A model generated the notes under the pieces. The model was not told the origin of the DNA, did not search any database, and saw nothing but the letters and a program-made list of their open reading frames with translations. The position numbers were made by a program, and so were the translations under genes. From Heracleum sosnowskyi (lineage: Eukaryota > Streptophyta > Magnoliopsida > Apiales > Apiaceae), in the NCBI GenBank assembly GCA_030848705.1, contig CM061242.1:129032757-129096756 (forward strand): DNA of 64,000 nucleotides, given 5' to 3'. Below, piece after piece: positions 49,491 through 61,800 of the stretch. Within the stretch, counting starts at the first letter, position 1, and every line of letters starts with the position of its first letter.

Positions 49491-49675
49491 GAATAGTTTA
49501 AAAGTCATTAGAAAGAGAATTTATCCTAAATTAGTATAAAAAACTATTTGGCATACTAGTAAAGTACACAAAAGCGTATATTTAATCAAAAATATCACTT
49601 TATGCGAAAGATATTTAACACTACAATTTTGTAAAAAAAATATTAATTATCCTAATAAAGAGATTATTAAATCCA

Positions 49676-51952
49676 TCTATTATTATATATATAATAGAGC
49701 AACTAGGTAGTTGGATGAGACAATTTATTCAATGTATAATTACCAAATTACCCCTATAATATATTAATGATTTTTTTATTTAATATGTAAGCATTAATTG
49801 TTTCCGATCTTTATTTCATAATAATGAGTAGTAATTAATGATTTTTTTTATTTAATATGCTTTTATTAATTGTGTATACTCATTATTACACAATAGTCTA
49901 TAATTAAATCAATTCATTGGCATTTTTACACTAATCATCGAGCAAAAATAACATAATTATTTAATTTTTAAACACATAATATACTAAAATTTTCAAATAA
50001 AGCAATCTTGTATGAAACTATTTTCATTACTCGTAAACGTAAATAGTGCATACCCGAATTTATACAAGTATGCTTGTATTATACAGGTTAAGAAAGTAAA
50101 TTTGTTACCTGTGATTTTAAAAATCGATTGACTCGGCCAAGTACACAGATGAGTACTCGGAACTCGATTGTCAACCAATTTGAATTTGAGCTCGTACTTG
50201 GATGATAAAAACGAGTACTCGGATTTTGAAGACAAAATTAAGCGGAACCAATTTTCGAGTTTTTGAACCTTATCTATTACATATTTAATACGTATTTACT
50301 ATAACAATTAGGAGGTTTGTGAATCATTTAGTTCAATGTAAAAGGACAATTATAAAATTTACTATAGTAATTAAGAGGTTTGTGAGTCATAATTAAAAAT
50401 ATTGATATTGAAACAATTATAAAAATAACATGATTTCATGACATTAATTCTTAATAATTAATGTGACATAATTTCATGTCCTATTAACTGTGATATAATT
50501 ATAAGAAAGAAAAAATTTCATCATCAATTAATTTAGAATATACACGAAAAATCATAACGAGTAATAATTCTTTTAAGTTTATCAATGTATAGTATAAGTA
50601 TTTGTGTTTTTTAAAGAACACACCATGCATCATCAAATATTTACCGGTAAATTATACAAAATTATAGAAAAATTAGGAACGTTAATCTCATAACAACTGT
50701 CAGTAACTTTAAAATATCTCACAAATACACCAAAATTAATCACAAATTACATAATTTTTTAGAGTATACCTGTGTCTCGCAACTAGGGAGTTTATTGGGC
50801 GAATTTATTCATTGTTAAAAGACAATTATACCCTTCAAGGTGTAAAATTACTTTTCAACCCCTATTTTATTTACTTCATATTAATATATCTATTGTTGAT
50901 ACATCTTGATATCTCTAATCATTAATAATTAATCTTTATTAAGTACACTAATTATTTTGTATTTAATATTTGCATATAAATGTACATATGTTATTTTTTG
51001 TAATATACATAATTTAAACTATTAATAAAATATAATTAAAAAGATAGTGATATTGAGATAATTATAAATATGACATGAATTTGTAATATCAAATTTTTAG
51101 TAACATAACATGATTTCATGTCATGTTAATTGTTTTTTAAAGGATTGACGAAATATAGTTATTCACACCAACTAAATTAGAGTACGCGTGCAAAATCATA
51201 TCGAGTAATATTTTTATAAATTTAATATCATGTAACATGATCATTCATGTACCTTAAAAAACATAATATGCAGCATAAAGTAATTATACAAAATTAAGAG
51301 GAAAAAATTACATACTAGATATTACATGAAAGAGAAATCAATCCACAGTACTGGGATATAACAATACAAAGCCTTAAGACCATATGAGAATCCAAAAATA
51401 TATCGAATCGAACAGATTAATCACCAAGACGCAAGTGAGGGAAACAATGCAGTGATGTCGATATATAATCGATATAATTTTTAGAAAACAGAAATTTGGG
51501 TTAGTGAACGCAAGAACTAAGTACACCAACTATCAGGGAAACTAACAAAATCTAAACTAGATCTAAAAAATAATTCTACAATCGTAACATGTCTTGAAAT
51601 CCGTCTTCATCCATGAAAAGTACGAGTGATCTGCCACAAAGTCCTGGAACGAACATCAATTAGAAGATATAGAGTTAGAATGAACCGATCAAAATACAAA
51701 TCCAAAACAAAAGTTGAGAAGAAAATGTGGAGAAGACGGGGAGGAAAGAGAAAGGGCGGACGGGGGAGGAAGGAAAAAAAAACTAAAGAGACTAAAAGAA
51801 GGATAAGAGGGATAAGAGAGGGATCTCCGGGCAGTGGCACCGAAGAAATCACCGGATGAGGGGAAGAAAATGAGGCTAAAGTTTTGGCACAGAAACCGAG
51901 TGAGAGACACCGGAGGAGGGGAAGAGAATGAGGCTAAAGTTTTGGCACGGAA

Positions 51953-52006
<54 letters not shown>

Positions 52007-52029
52007 GATAAAGTTTTGGCACAGAAACC

Positions 52030-52077
<48 letters not shown>

Positions 52078-52816
52078 GAGAGATATTTCGGGGGGGAGGA
52101 GGATGCAATAATTTTTCAATAAACTAGGGAGTTCAATGAGTTAATTTATTCAATGTCAAATGACAATCATACTCTCAAATTACAAAATTAAATTTTAATC
52201 TATATTATAATTATCTCATATGAATATCTCTATTATTAGTTCATCTTAATATCTCTACCCATTTGATAACTAATCTTCATTAAAGTATACTAATTATTTT
52301 GTTGTGTGTGTGTGTGTTATTTTAAGTTATTTAAAAAAACAAAAAGTATATATAATTAAAATGTTAATGATGTTGAAATAGTTATAAATATGATATAATT
52401 TTGTGTCATGGACTTCTTATTAATATGACATGAAATATGTTACTTGTTTTTCAAGTGAGTTATGAAAGATAGTTATTAATCACCAAATAATTTTAAATAT
52501 GCATGCAAAATCATATCGAGTAATAATTTTATAATTTTATTAACATGTAATATGGTCATTCATTTTTGTTAAAAAATATACTATGCAACAACAAATTATT
52601 ATGAAATCGATAACAATTTACTAATATCTAAATATTACCCGTGTTTACGCGAACTTTCTACAAAACAAATACAACATGTATAAAATAGAGGATTCAGTCT
52701 CGCAACAAATACTGTTAACTTAAATTCTCAAATAATTCATAAAATACGTCAAAATTAATGAAAAATTACGCAATATTCTAGAGTATGTCCGTGCTTCGCA
52801 CGGGCTATAAATCTAG
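49676..52816 (+). mobile_element. Helitron array with three repeated end modules
   Basis: The 5' end A|TCTATTATTATATATATAAT is at 49676. The 3' end has a perfect hairpin CCGTGC-TTC-GCACGG (52789-52803) and CTAG (52813-52816) followed by T. Internally the post-5' module (CTAGG-AGTT...ATTTATTCAATGT...GACAAT) appears at about 49703, 50784 and 52127, and the pre-3' module (AATCATATCGAGTAATAATT, then ATTCTAGAGTAT before the hairpin) near 50550-50770, 51190 and 52505-52788. So three units of about 1.1, 1.3 and 0.7 kb are joined, with only the last hairpin intact. No Rep/helicase coding. The middle unit holds extra DNA (51300-52100) including a GA minisatellite. Confidence 0.65.
51842..52075. repeat. 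Tandem 60-bp repeats with (GA)n expansions
   Basis: A unit containing ATGAGGCTAAAGTTTTGGCA and CAGAAACCGAG is repeated three times (about 51869, 51929 and 52002). Copies two and three each end in long pure (GA)n runs (51957-51999 and 52039-52070). These give rise to long low-complexity open frames on both strands that are not genes. Confidence 0.9.
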
Positions 52817-52966
52817 TTCTATATATAATAGGAGAACAATGAGATAATTTAGGGACATTTAAGCCAATAAACCCCCGTGAAATTACCATTTTACCATTAC
52901 ATGTTTCAAAATTATATGTCATGCCACTACTCTCTTATCTAAAGAAAAAATTTAACTAAATAATAT

Positions 52967-53034
52967 TTTAGTCAGGGATCGAACCTGACATTCGCTAAAG
53001 AAGCCATCCTTATAACCATTGAGCTACATGATTC
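52967..53034 (-). repeat. tRNA-derived SINE-like sequence
   Basis: On the minus strand an A box TAGCTCAATGG (53027-53017) and a B box GGTTCGATCCC (52985-52975) have tRNA-like spacing, and GTCAGG-TTCGATC-CCTGAC can fold as a T arm. The acceptor ends (AATCATG and the T-rich right flank) do not pair, so a working tRNA is unlikely. It lies just downstream of the Helitron array. Confidence 0.6.
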
Positions 53035-53890
53035 TTTTTGATTTTGAGCTAAAAATCATATGACATAAACCTCACATCTTTCTTATCCTATATTTATTAT
53101 TATTTAAATTTTTGAATAAAAATTAAGGTAATTTATAATATTTATTAAACTTTATTTTTTAATACTTAAAATATCATGCAGAATCATATATACTACTAGT
53201 CTTATAAAATATTAATATTAAGTTTTAAAAATAATATAATGTGTGGTGTTTTTTATCTTTCTTTTAACTAAACAAATATTTTGTATATGTATCGATAACT
53301 ATATATATATATTATATTTTCTTGCATCAAAGTCAAACTTTTCTTGTACTACGCAATATATTTGAATTATTCAAATATTTAATATATAAAATGTATTATT
53401 AAACGTTGATATAACATAAATAACATATTACAAGTAGTTTATTTACATATTTATGACTTATTTATTTTTAAATTAATGAAATTAGTGTTAAAACATGTGT
53501 AAAAAATTACACAATAATCTAGATATGGGTGATCGGTCATTTCGGGGTCGGGGAGACTCCGAACATGAACTCATTCGCCAAACCCGCCTCGATCCTCGAA
53601 CGAGGATTACTTTATTTATCGCATTAGCACATATTGATAACATGTATACATGATATTTATAATTATTTGTTCTTATCTATACTACAAGTATAGAGTCAGT
53701 GTGATGCATACAACATTCATATTCTTCTTATTTTACATTTATATTTACTTTGTTTGAAGTTCATCTTAAATTTGAATAGTTTTATGTGATTGTTGAACTT
53801 AATATTGAATTGACGTGTGTGTTTCTGTTTGAGCGTGATTAAATTGTGTTTTAAGAGTTTTGTGTTTAACAATATTTTAAAAATATATTT

Positions 53891-54120
53891 AATTAAAATT
53901 GTTGTTTTTAATAAATTAAGGTCAAATAGCAAAAGAAAAGGGACTAAAGTGCAAATATCAGAATATGAATGTCGTATTGACCGACCGACTACCAAACTAT
54001 ATTTTGAATAAAATTATTGTTTTTAATAAATTAAATAAAGTAGTAAAAATAAAAGAACTAAAGTACAAATATCAAAATATGAGAACCGTACTGACCAACT
54101 ATCAAACTTTCAATGTTTCG
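53891..54120. repeat. Tandem duplication, period about 114 bp
   Basis: Two diverged copies share TTGTTTTTAATAAATTAA, ACTAAAGTGCAAATATCAGA / ACTAAAGTACAAATATCAAA and a GACCGAC-ACTACCAAACT / GACCAACTATCAAACT end. No coding significance is seen. Confidence 0.75.
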
Positions 54121-54194
54121 ATTTTAATAATACAATATATATATATATATAATAGAAGTGACTAGATTTATAATTAGATTGGATGCATTATATA

Positions 54195-54720
54195 TATGAC
54201 ACATTTTTTGTTATTATCTGTTATGGATTAAAAAACGTGCTTTGTGAATTAAATGCTAGGGTTTGTGAGCGTTCAAGTTTTAATGGCTGCTCTTGTGTTT
54301 CGAGACTAAATCGGTCCTCACAAGATGTCTACGTATCTCTGCTGTATAGAGAATCAAGCCAATAAAACGTAGTTCTAGAATGAAGGACGAGGGTCCTTAT
54401 ATAGGCGTCTGGAGCCTAGTATTTATGGTAGGTTTAGGAGTCTTAGCGAATAAATCTCCTTTTTGATATTGGATAAGCATTGTATTGCTTGCAGGATAAG
54501 TCTTTTCCTTGTTGATAAAGGCTATGACTCATTAATTGCCTTTAATTGGGATTCTGGATCCTTCTTTGACCACTTTGCCATAATTCGGACTCTTTTTATG
54601 AGCTGTATATTTTCCCTATTCATTAATTACGAAATTAATGAATAATTAGGGCGTCGGGCCTTAAATATCGGCCTTTTGTTTGACTAGTCAATTATATTTC
54701 TATAATTACTTTTCTGACCA
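54195..54720. mobile_element. LTR-retrotransposon fragment
   Basis: GC-richer block with sequence (GAATCAAGCCAATAAAACGT, AGTTCT, then TTATATAGG and ATCGGCC motifs) resembling the LTR-like part at 46950-47250. No ends, primer site or coding were found, so this is a degraded solo LTR or fragment. A (AC)n-(AT)n microsatellite follows at 54791-54830. Confidence 0.4.
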
Positions 54721-54790
54721 TATCATTATCAAATGAATTTTAAATTAATTTTATGAAAGAAAATAATTAATTATTTGGAATTGAATTAAT

Positions 54791-54829
<39 letters not shown>

Positions 54830-54999
54830 AAACTAAAAAACATAAATAAAACATATGAAAAACTATTTGTTTTGAGTTAAAATATTGTAAAAGATGAGAT
54901 AATAAAAATAAATAGATAGTACAACAAAACAATTAAATGAAGTATATATTCTAAAATTTTGATAATAATTGGTGTAAACAATAAACAGATTAAAATATG

Positions 55000-56171
55000 T
55001 AGTTCATAACAAATTTAAAAAAACATGATATTGCATATCATACATTATGATCAGATCAAATCACATTATACAGCCCGAGTTATTTAAAATTATAGTCCCC
55101 GATCAATCAAATTATCTATATAAATTAAAGTAAGTATATTGTAACAGACAAAAAAAAATGTGCAACCATACCTAGAAAAAAAAATAACCGCAAAGAATAG
55201 AAATTTATGTTAATTTCTAGAAAAATGACCCGTGTTTTAATTAGTAAAGATATTTCCCTGGATGAAGTTGTATTTTGAAAAAAATAAAGGATGAATTCAT
55301 TGTCGAAACACAAACAAAACTCAAAAGGCATATGAGCAATTTTAACTTATGATGATATAAGCAAAAAATATTTATCCGGCCATAATTGATCAATTCTCAA
55401 GTTCAGAGTAAAAAAAAAACTGTTTGTTTGGAAGAATTGAAACACATCGAAATGGTACCAAATGTACTTAATAATAAAATGATTTGACACAAGGTAGTTC
55501 CACTTAAGTCAATTAGCTACATTGTTCTATGTTCTGAAAGTTAGATAGACATGGAAGAGAAATAAAGGTAAAAAATGCTTAAAATCAAGATGTTAGAAGA
55601 AAAAACATAAAAGAGTTACAAAGAAAGTTTTAAGAACTGAAAACGCAATGCCTAAGTAGAGTATTCGAAAATTTAGGAAGGCTTTTGAGTAAAATCAGTA
55701 CTAAAACCTACAATCTCATACTGCAGCATCTTGAAGGCTATTTAGTTTCTACCTTGAATATTGTCGGAGATGAACAAAATGAATGCATCATTTTTGAAGA
55801 ATTGGAAAAATTTTAGGATTATAATTTTAAAATTTTCGTCTTAATTAAAAAACATCCATAAAACACTCTAATTCTATTTTATGATCCACAACAAAATTAA
55901 AAACAGACATGATTTATCAAAATTACTCGTATTAGTTTTCAAATTATAAACTTCAACATATTTAAGCAAGTATAGTATAGTCATAACATTAACAATAAAA
56001 ACTCTATGAACATAAAAAATATACAATCATATATGTCAAATGATATTGATAATGCGTAATTTAATTTAAAATCACAATCTAAGCTAGCGACCCGTTCCTA
56101 TCAAAGTTATCATTTATAGGGTATTATTAATTGAGAGTGGTTCCTGCTTATACAAACCTAACAATGTACTG
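55000..56171. other. AT-rich intergenic DNA
   Basis: No gene, repeat or conserved motif seen on either strand; short open frames only. Confidence 0.4.
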
Positions 56172-56179
56172 GCTAAAAC

Positions 56180-56519
56180 TAGGGCTCTCAAACGGATAAT
56201 TCGGATACGGATCTGCCTGTATCCGAATCCGAAAATCTGAATTCGTATCTGAATCCGAAAATATTTAAATAAAAATATCTGAATCTGAATCCGCCGGATA
56301 CTATCCGGATACGGATAATATCCGAATCCAAATTTCAGTCATAAATTTTTAGTTTTATATTAAATTTTAATTCAATGAAATTGAAAAAAAAATATAAAAA
56401 TTTTATTTTTTTTTAAAAAAGTAAACTAAACGAAAAATTAAATTTATTAAAGTCTAATTTATTTTTTTCAAAAATTTACTTTTTAGTATAATTTTGTTTA
56501 TTTTAAAATATTAATTTTG

Positions 56520-56599
<80 letters not shown>

Positions 56600-56918
56600 A
56601 CAATTATCTACAACTTATATAAATATATTGTTTAATGATTAAATTATATATATATTCTGCAAACTTAAAAAATAATTTCTAAATAATATGTAACTATATA
56701 TATATAATATTATTTATTTATCATATTTATTTAATTTCGGATTCAGATATTACTGGATACGGATACGCCTATATCCATATCCGTATCCGCAACTACCGAA
56801 TTCGAATACGGATAATATCCGCTTTATTTCGGATACGGATAAAATCCGCTTTATTCCGAATACGAATACAGATATTTCGGACAAATATCGGATTTTTCAA
56901 ATTTTTTTGACAAACCTG
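56180..56918. mobile_element. Non-autonomous hAT element with exact 8-bp target duplication
   Basis: GCTAAAAC flanks both sides (56172-56179 and 56919-56926). The element starts TAGGGCTCTCAAA and ends, in reverse complement, CAGGTTTGTCAAA. Subterminal regions are packed with GGATACGGATA / TATCCGAATCCG motifs on both sides (56195-56330 and 56740-56880), as in plant hAT elements where the transposase binds. The interior is AT-rich with an (AT)n(GT)n microsatellite (56522-56597) and no coding. 739 bp. Confidence 0.88.
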
Positions 56919-57595
56919 GCTAAAACGATTCCATATCTGATCTACATCTCTGATCTACAGTCATCTCACACTTCAACTTCCCAAACACTAGTCTACTAAT
57001 TTGTAATTTTGTTTACAATAATTTTTACTATTAACTTACTAATTTTAAATAAGAATCTTGGCACAATTGATATTCCTATCAAAATAAGCATAACAAAATT
57101 TGGATGCCAGTAGAATATTATCTGAGTGTGTGAATTTGAGATTGGTACCAACAAATTGCTCATTAAATTTGTACTCTCTCCTCGCACTTGTTAGTCTAGG
57201 TGCCACACTTTAATGCACTACTTGTTCTCCAATTTTTCCCTAGACTCCATAAAGCTTAGTATTCATCCTTGATCCTTTTAGTAGAGTTCTCTCTCTCACA
57301 CACATTGGCACACACAAAAATATTCCTATTGAGCTTATTTGTTTGTCTTCTTAAGATTGCTGTAACCTTACTGGTTATTGGTGATGCATCTTTTCAAGTC
57401 TTTTGATTTTTTGTAGCAGTGATCAGCCCAAATTAAGGAAAGGTGTAGTACTAAAAGTTGTTCATGTTCGTTTTTGCAGGTCACCAATCTCACAAATGTG
57501 TCTTTTATTATAAATCACAGCTTTAATCCTACTAAATAGTTCTCCAAGAAGTGTTGGGCTTAGACATTTCCAAACACAGTCTTTAAATCTTGATC

Positions 57596-58803
57596 ATGTA
57601 TCCTTCTAATGGCATCCAAGACACAAGTTTGTTTCTATTTTCTGACAACATGTATTCAAACCCCAGCTCAACTTATGAAGGATTTCCCTCTTCTTCATTG
57701 TTCAATGTCTTCCCTTCTTCTCATCTTGTCGATTTCAACGACGAGGCAGTGCTTTTTCAGGATTTCCATGGCATTTTACACCAACAAGGAAATGGCCAAG
57801 AAATGGATCAAGAAATGGTAATTCATGAGGGTGCTAGTAATACCAACATGAGCAACATTGATGTCAAGAAGAAGATATTATCAGGTGGAGGGTCTAGTGA
57901 ACTTCGCGAACAGATCCGGGTAAAGAGAAGGTGCCACAAAGATAGGCATAGCAAGATTACCACAGCTAATGGTTCCTCTAGAGGCAGAAGAATGAGACTT
58001 TCACTAAATGTTGCCAAGGAGTTTTTCGCTTTACAAGATATGTTGGAATTTGATAAGGCTAGCAAAACTGTGGCATGGTTGCTCAAGAAATCCGAAAGTG
58101 CCATCAAAGAAGAGACCGCAAAGCTCACTGGAATGAGCCACAGTCCTTGTCCATCCACTTCTGCAATCGATGAGCTTGAACCAGATCTAGAGGCTGGGAC
58201 CTCAAAAGAGAAAGCAAGAGGAACTCAGAAAGTAAGTGCAACTCTTTCTGTTACAAGAGGATTAAGGGAAAAAGCAAGAGCAAGAGCAAGGGAGAGAACA
58301 CAAAAAAAGAAACAGCTCCAGCTTGGTGGTGGTTTTACTGATAATGATCGATCTAGACTATATAACCGCTCACAAGGAATGAATATTGGGTCAGATCATC
58401 CTTTGCTAAATTGCGAGAAATCTGCAGCAGCTTGTAACAAGTTTCTCAACATGAGGAATACTGATCCAGCTCTGGTTCTTGAGGTGGAAGACATACTAAA
58501 CTATAGCAAGCAGCAGCCACACAGTTTGGAGGGGAAAACTAATACAGAAGAACTTACGTTTGATCATTCATTCTTCGTAACTAACAATTGGGATCCCTAC
58601 ACTTTCTTCAATCTCCATAACAATTCCATGAGTACATTGTAAGGTATACAAAATTAATTTTAACACAAATGTATTTGAAGAAATACAATATGAAATATTT
58701 AACTAGCTAGGTATACATGTTCTGATTAAATTTATTAAATTGCTTTTGCAGCATCAATTCACACCCTTCCGGTTCAATGGAAAACCATGGTAACGATATC
58801 TGA
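57596..58803 (+). CDS. TCP transcription factor, CYCLOIDEA/TB1 clade (class II)
   Basis: Nuclear DNA-binding regulator of growth; this clade controls floral symmetry and branching. ATG 57596 begins MYPSNGIQDTSLF. The TCP bHLH domain is at about residues 110-170 (RRCHKDRHSKI, GRRMRLSLNVAKEFFALQDM, FDKASKTVAWLLKKSESAIK) and the Arg-rich R domain at about 221-238 (RGLREKARARARERTQKK), which marks the CYC/TB1 group. The uninterrupted frame reaches TAA at 58640, but that stop lies in a good donor (ACATT|GTAAGG, after 58638). Joining to the acceptor TTTTGCAG|C (exon 2 from 58752) restores frame as STFINSHPSGSMENHGNDI and TGA at 58801-58803, for 364 residues. I prefer this two-exon model; the unspliced form would end STL (348 residues). 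A possible leader intron has its acceptor near 57479. Confidence 0.93.
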
Positions 58804-61800
58804 AAGACTATATATAGGTATGGGGTATTTTAAATGTCGCCAAGTTCTTCTTTTGTGGCCGGCTATACGAGAACAGGTGTTCATCACAAATTTTAATCTC
58901 CTCTTCGAAATCCCTCCATGTCATCACCATAAAATCTTCTGTACTGTTTTCAGTTTTCGGAAAGTAATATGAGCTTTGACTATATATTTTCCTACCTCAT
59001 CATCATCTTTTACCATTTGATTATTTTTAGTTACTTATTTATCTACGACATGACGATGGCCTAAAGGATTCCTCCATTCGATTGGTAACAAGGTGTTGAG
59101 ACTTGAGAGTTCCTAACCAGATGGCGGGAGCATGCCGCCTGTGTAATATGATTTTTATCACAGTACTCACCCACCCGTCTCAAATGATCGAGGTTTCATA
59201 TCTTCTACCTATATTTTATCAAGAGACAATAGATGTGCAGCAGGCTAGACAATGCTCTCTCAATTTGTAGAGACTTAGAATGCAAACTATTAGAATTTGA
59301 TCAATATTATTAATTATCTTAATCCAGCAATTTACTACTAAAACAAGTAATATATAAAACCTAAACATAAATGTAAGGCTACTGCACTCATTCCACTATT
59401 TTGAACATGAATTTAGTGTCTAGAAAGTTTAATTCTTCAAATGCTTCTTGTTGTTAATTAATATTTACATGATTTTTAATGTTATGATGAAAGAAACAAT
59501 GAAGGAGGCCTTATTAATTTTCGCCAAGCAAGATCTCATGATCTCGATTATTACCAATATTCATTGATCCATTTAAAGTATGCATGCATTGAGATCTTGA
59601 GCGGATTAATAAACATTCCAAAATGATAAATGGCTTTTCATTGTCACACACATGTATCCGACGAAGTAAAGGAAGAAGTGAAATTTCCTGATTTTCAAAT
59701 CCGATAATGCACTAATTCAGCTTGCAGTAATCAAGCTTCTGTTCCATTAATTGAGCTGCTCAGACGGTACTGTGGCCTGCTTATTAGAAGCACTAGTTAC
59801 AAACCAATTTAGCATAACTCCGTTGTTAGTTTAAATATAACCATTGTTAATCCTGACAGTGGCAGATAATATAGGAAATTCAGACTTTCACAGGTTTGTG
59901 TCTATCAATTTTCTTTGCTAATCGACAGGTTTTAATGACCTTATGATACGATCATACCTTGGTACATATTGGAACCAGCAGTCACGAAATTTGTGTGCAC
60001 TGTTTAAACATTATTATTGCTAATTTTACCTCAATGTTTAAAAGTTTTAGCATTCAAATCTTCTGGTGATCAAAATCTGTTGAGGCTGCCAGAATAGTCC
60101 TGTGAGTTTCAGAGTTAACTTTCAACTTGTAGGCTCCTGATTGTGCAAGGTATTATATACTATAACTTAAAAAATTTCAATGTAACAGCTTTCGTTATGA
60201 ATTAAAAATGTTGGGCTTCACCCTCAAAGACTGCATACTAGTAGAGGGTTTAAAGAAGCTCTTATGACATAATTAAATAACTGTTTAACAGTTTAAGGAG
60301 TTAACTGGGATATCTTTATAGCTCATTAACTCATGTTCATATATATATATATTATTCTGGGAGATCTTAATTGTTATAAAATGTCGGATGTAACTGCTCA
60401 TTTACGATACTAAATCATCTATTCAGAAGAGCATGCACATTTTAATTTGATTGTGGCATCTGAAGATGATATTGACAGCAATTCAATTACATTTGTTGGG
60501 TGGGTGTGTTAATTGAAACCTCTCTACCTAGGTGGATAACCATAAGCATATCTTTTGTGGAAACAAAGTAGTGGAATAAATTCCATTCTGCGAAATAATG
60601 TTTATGACAACAAGGTCGTAAAGCTTACGAGAATGATGAAAAGACATTATATATATCTCTAGGTTTTGCTTGGCATGTGAAGTAAAGGTTGATTGGTATG
60701 ATGGCTTTGAATAATTTCTACTGCGCGTTTGTGCATTTGCAAGTGTCAGTTTATCTTGTTTGAATATATAGGTGTCACTTAGTCTGTGAACCCTTGGAAC
60801 ATATATTCACAAAGTTTTATATTATAAAGTTTTACTAATTGTCTATAAATATGATGCAAGTTGTCTCTATACTGTTACGTGATATAATAGCCTTGTACTC
60901 AAATGAGAACCGGTGATTTGTGTATAGTTTAAACTTGTGATTTAAGTTTGGTTCTCATTGGAGCGAGACCCTTTATATATGTACGTATAAAACATACAGC
61001 ATAACTATATATCATTAAGATAAGTGTAGTGTATAATGTGCTACAACCTTTCTTATTGGTAGTGATTGTTGCACCATTTACTTGTGTGACTGGCATTTGC
61101 TTGATGCGCCCATATATGCCCATTTACTATTATCTGATTATAAAGAGATATATATGTTCTGCCACTGGAATGTCGACAATGCAGGTAAGACAATTACGAC
61201 TATTTCAGCATTTACTACTGTCTCTTGACAAGAAAGGAATTGTATATGAGAGTGCATTCATCAGCTTAATTGCCAATATTCTTCACCATATATATAGAAA
61301 ACAGTTACTGCTTGGACTTTCTGCAACTCCCAAAGTTGGACTGAAATATGATTACTATTCAAGCATACTTGTATAGATTTATATAAGTTAGTAGAAAATT
61401 GGAACTTTAATTGTTAAAACTAAAACCTATCTATATCCGCTCATACAACACAAATGTAAACGTACACACTAGTTTGCTGTTAATTAATCAAATGTATTTC
61501 CTTTACTTAATTCTTTGCACATTGACATTAATTCATATATAGTTGATGAATCCCAGTACGTACTCGTTGTCAAACCAGATGAATGATCGTTCAGGGTAAA
61601 TCTATGAGTTTTAATCACGTGGAAGATGATAAAACTGATAAAAAGTAGCTAAATACAGCTTGTGTGTCTTAGTTGTCTGTGAAGGGGAAGTTTTGTTCAA
61701 CTATATCCGTTGGTGAGACCTGAAGTTCAAGGGGATATCAGAAAACTTCATATTTATGCAGCTTAACTTGGCAACATTTGTATGTATATAGCAAATTGTC

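Noticed and set aside
51689..52127. Long open frames on both strands (RERERE / SLSLSL proteins)
   Set aside because: They come from (GA)n runs and a minisatellite; low complexity, no codon structure.
59050..59220. SINE-like stretch with GGCCTAAAGGATT and AGGTTTCATATC
   Set aside because: A and B boxes are too degenerate to call.
61029..61376. 115-codon open frame
   Set aside because: No ATG at its start, no recognisable family, ordinary intergenic composition.
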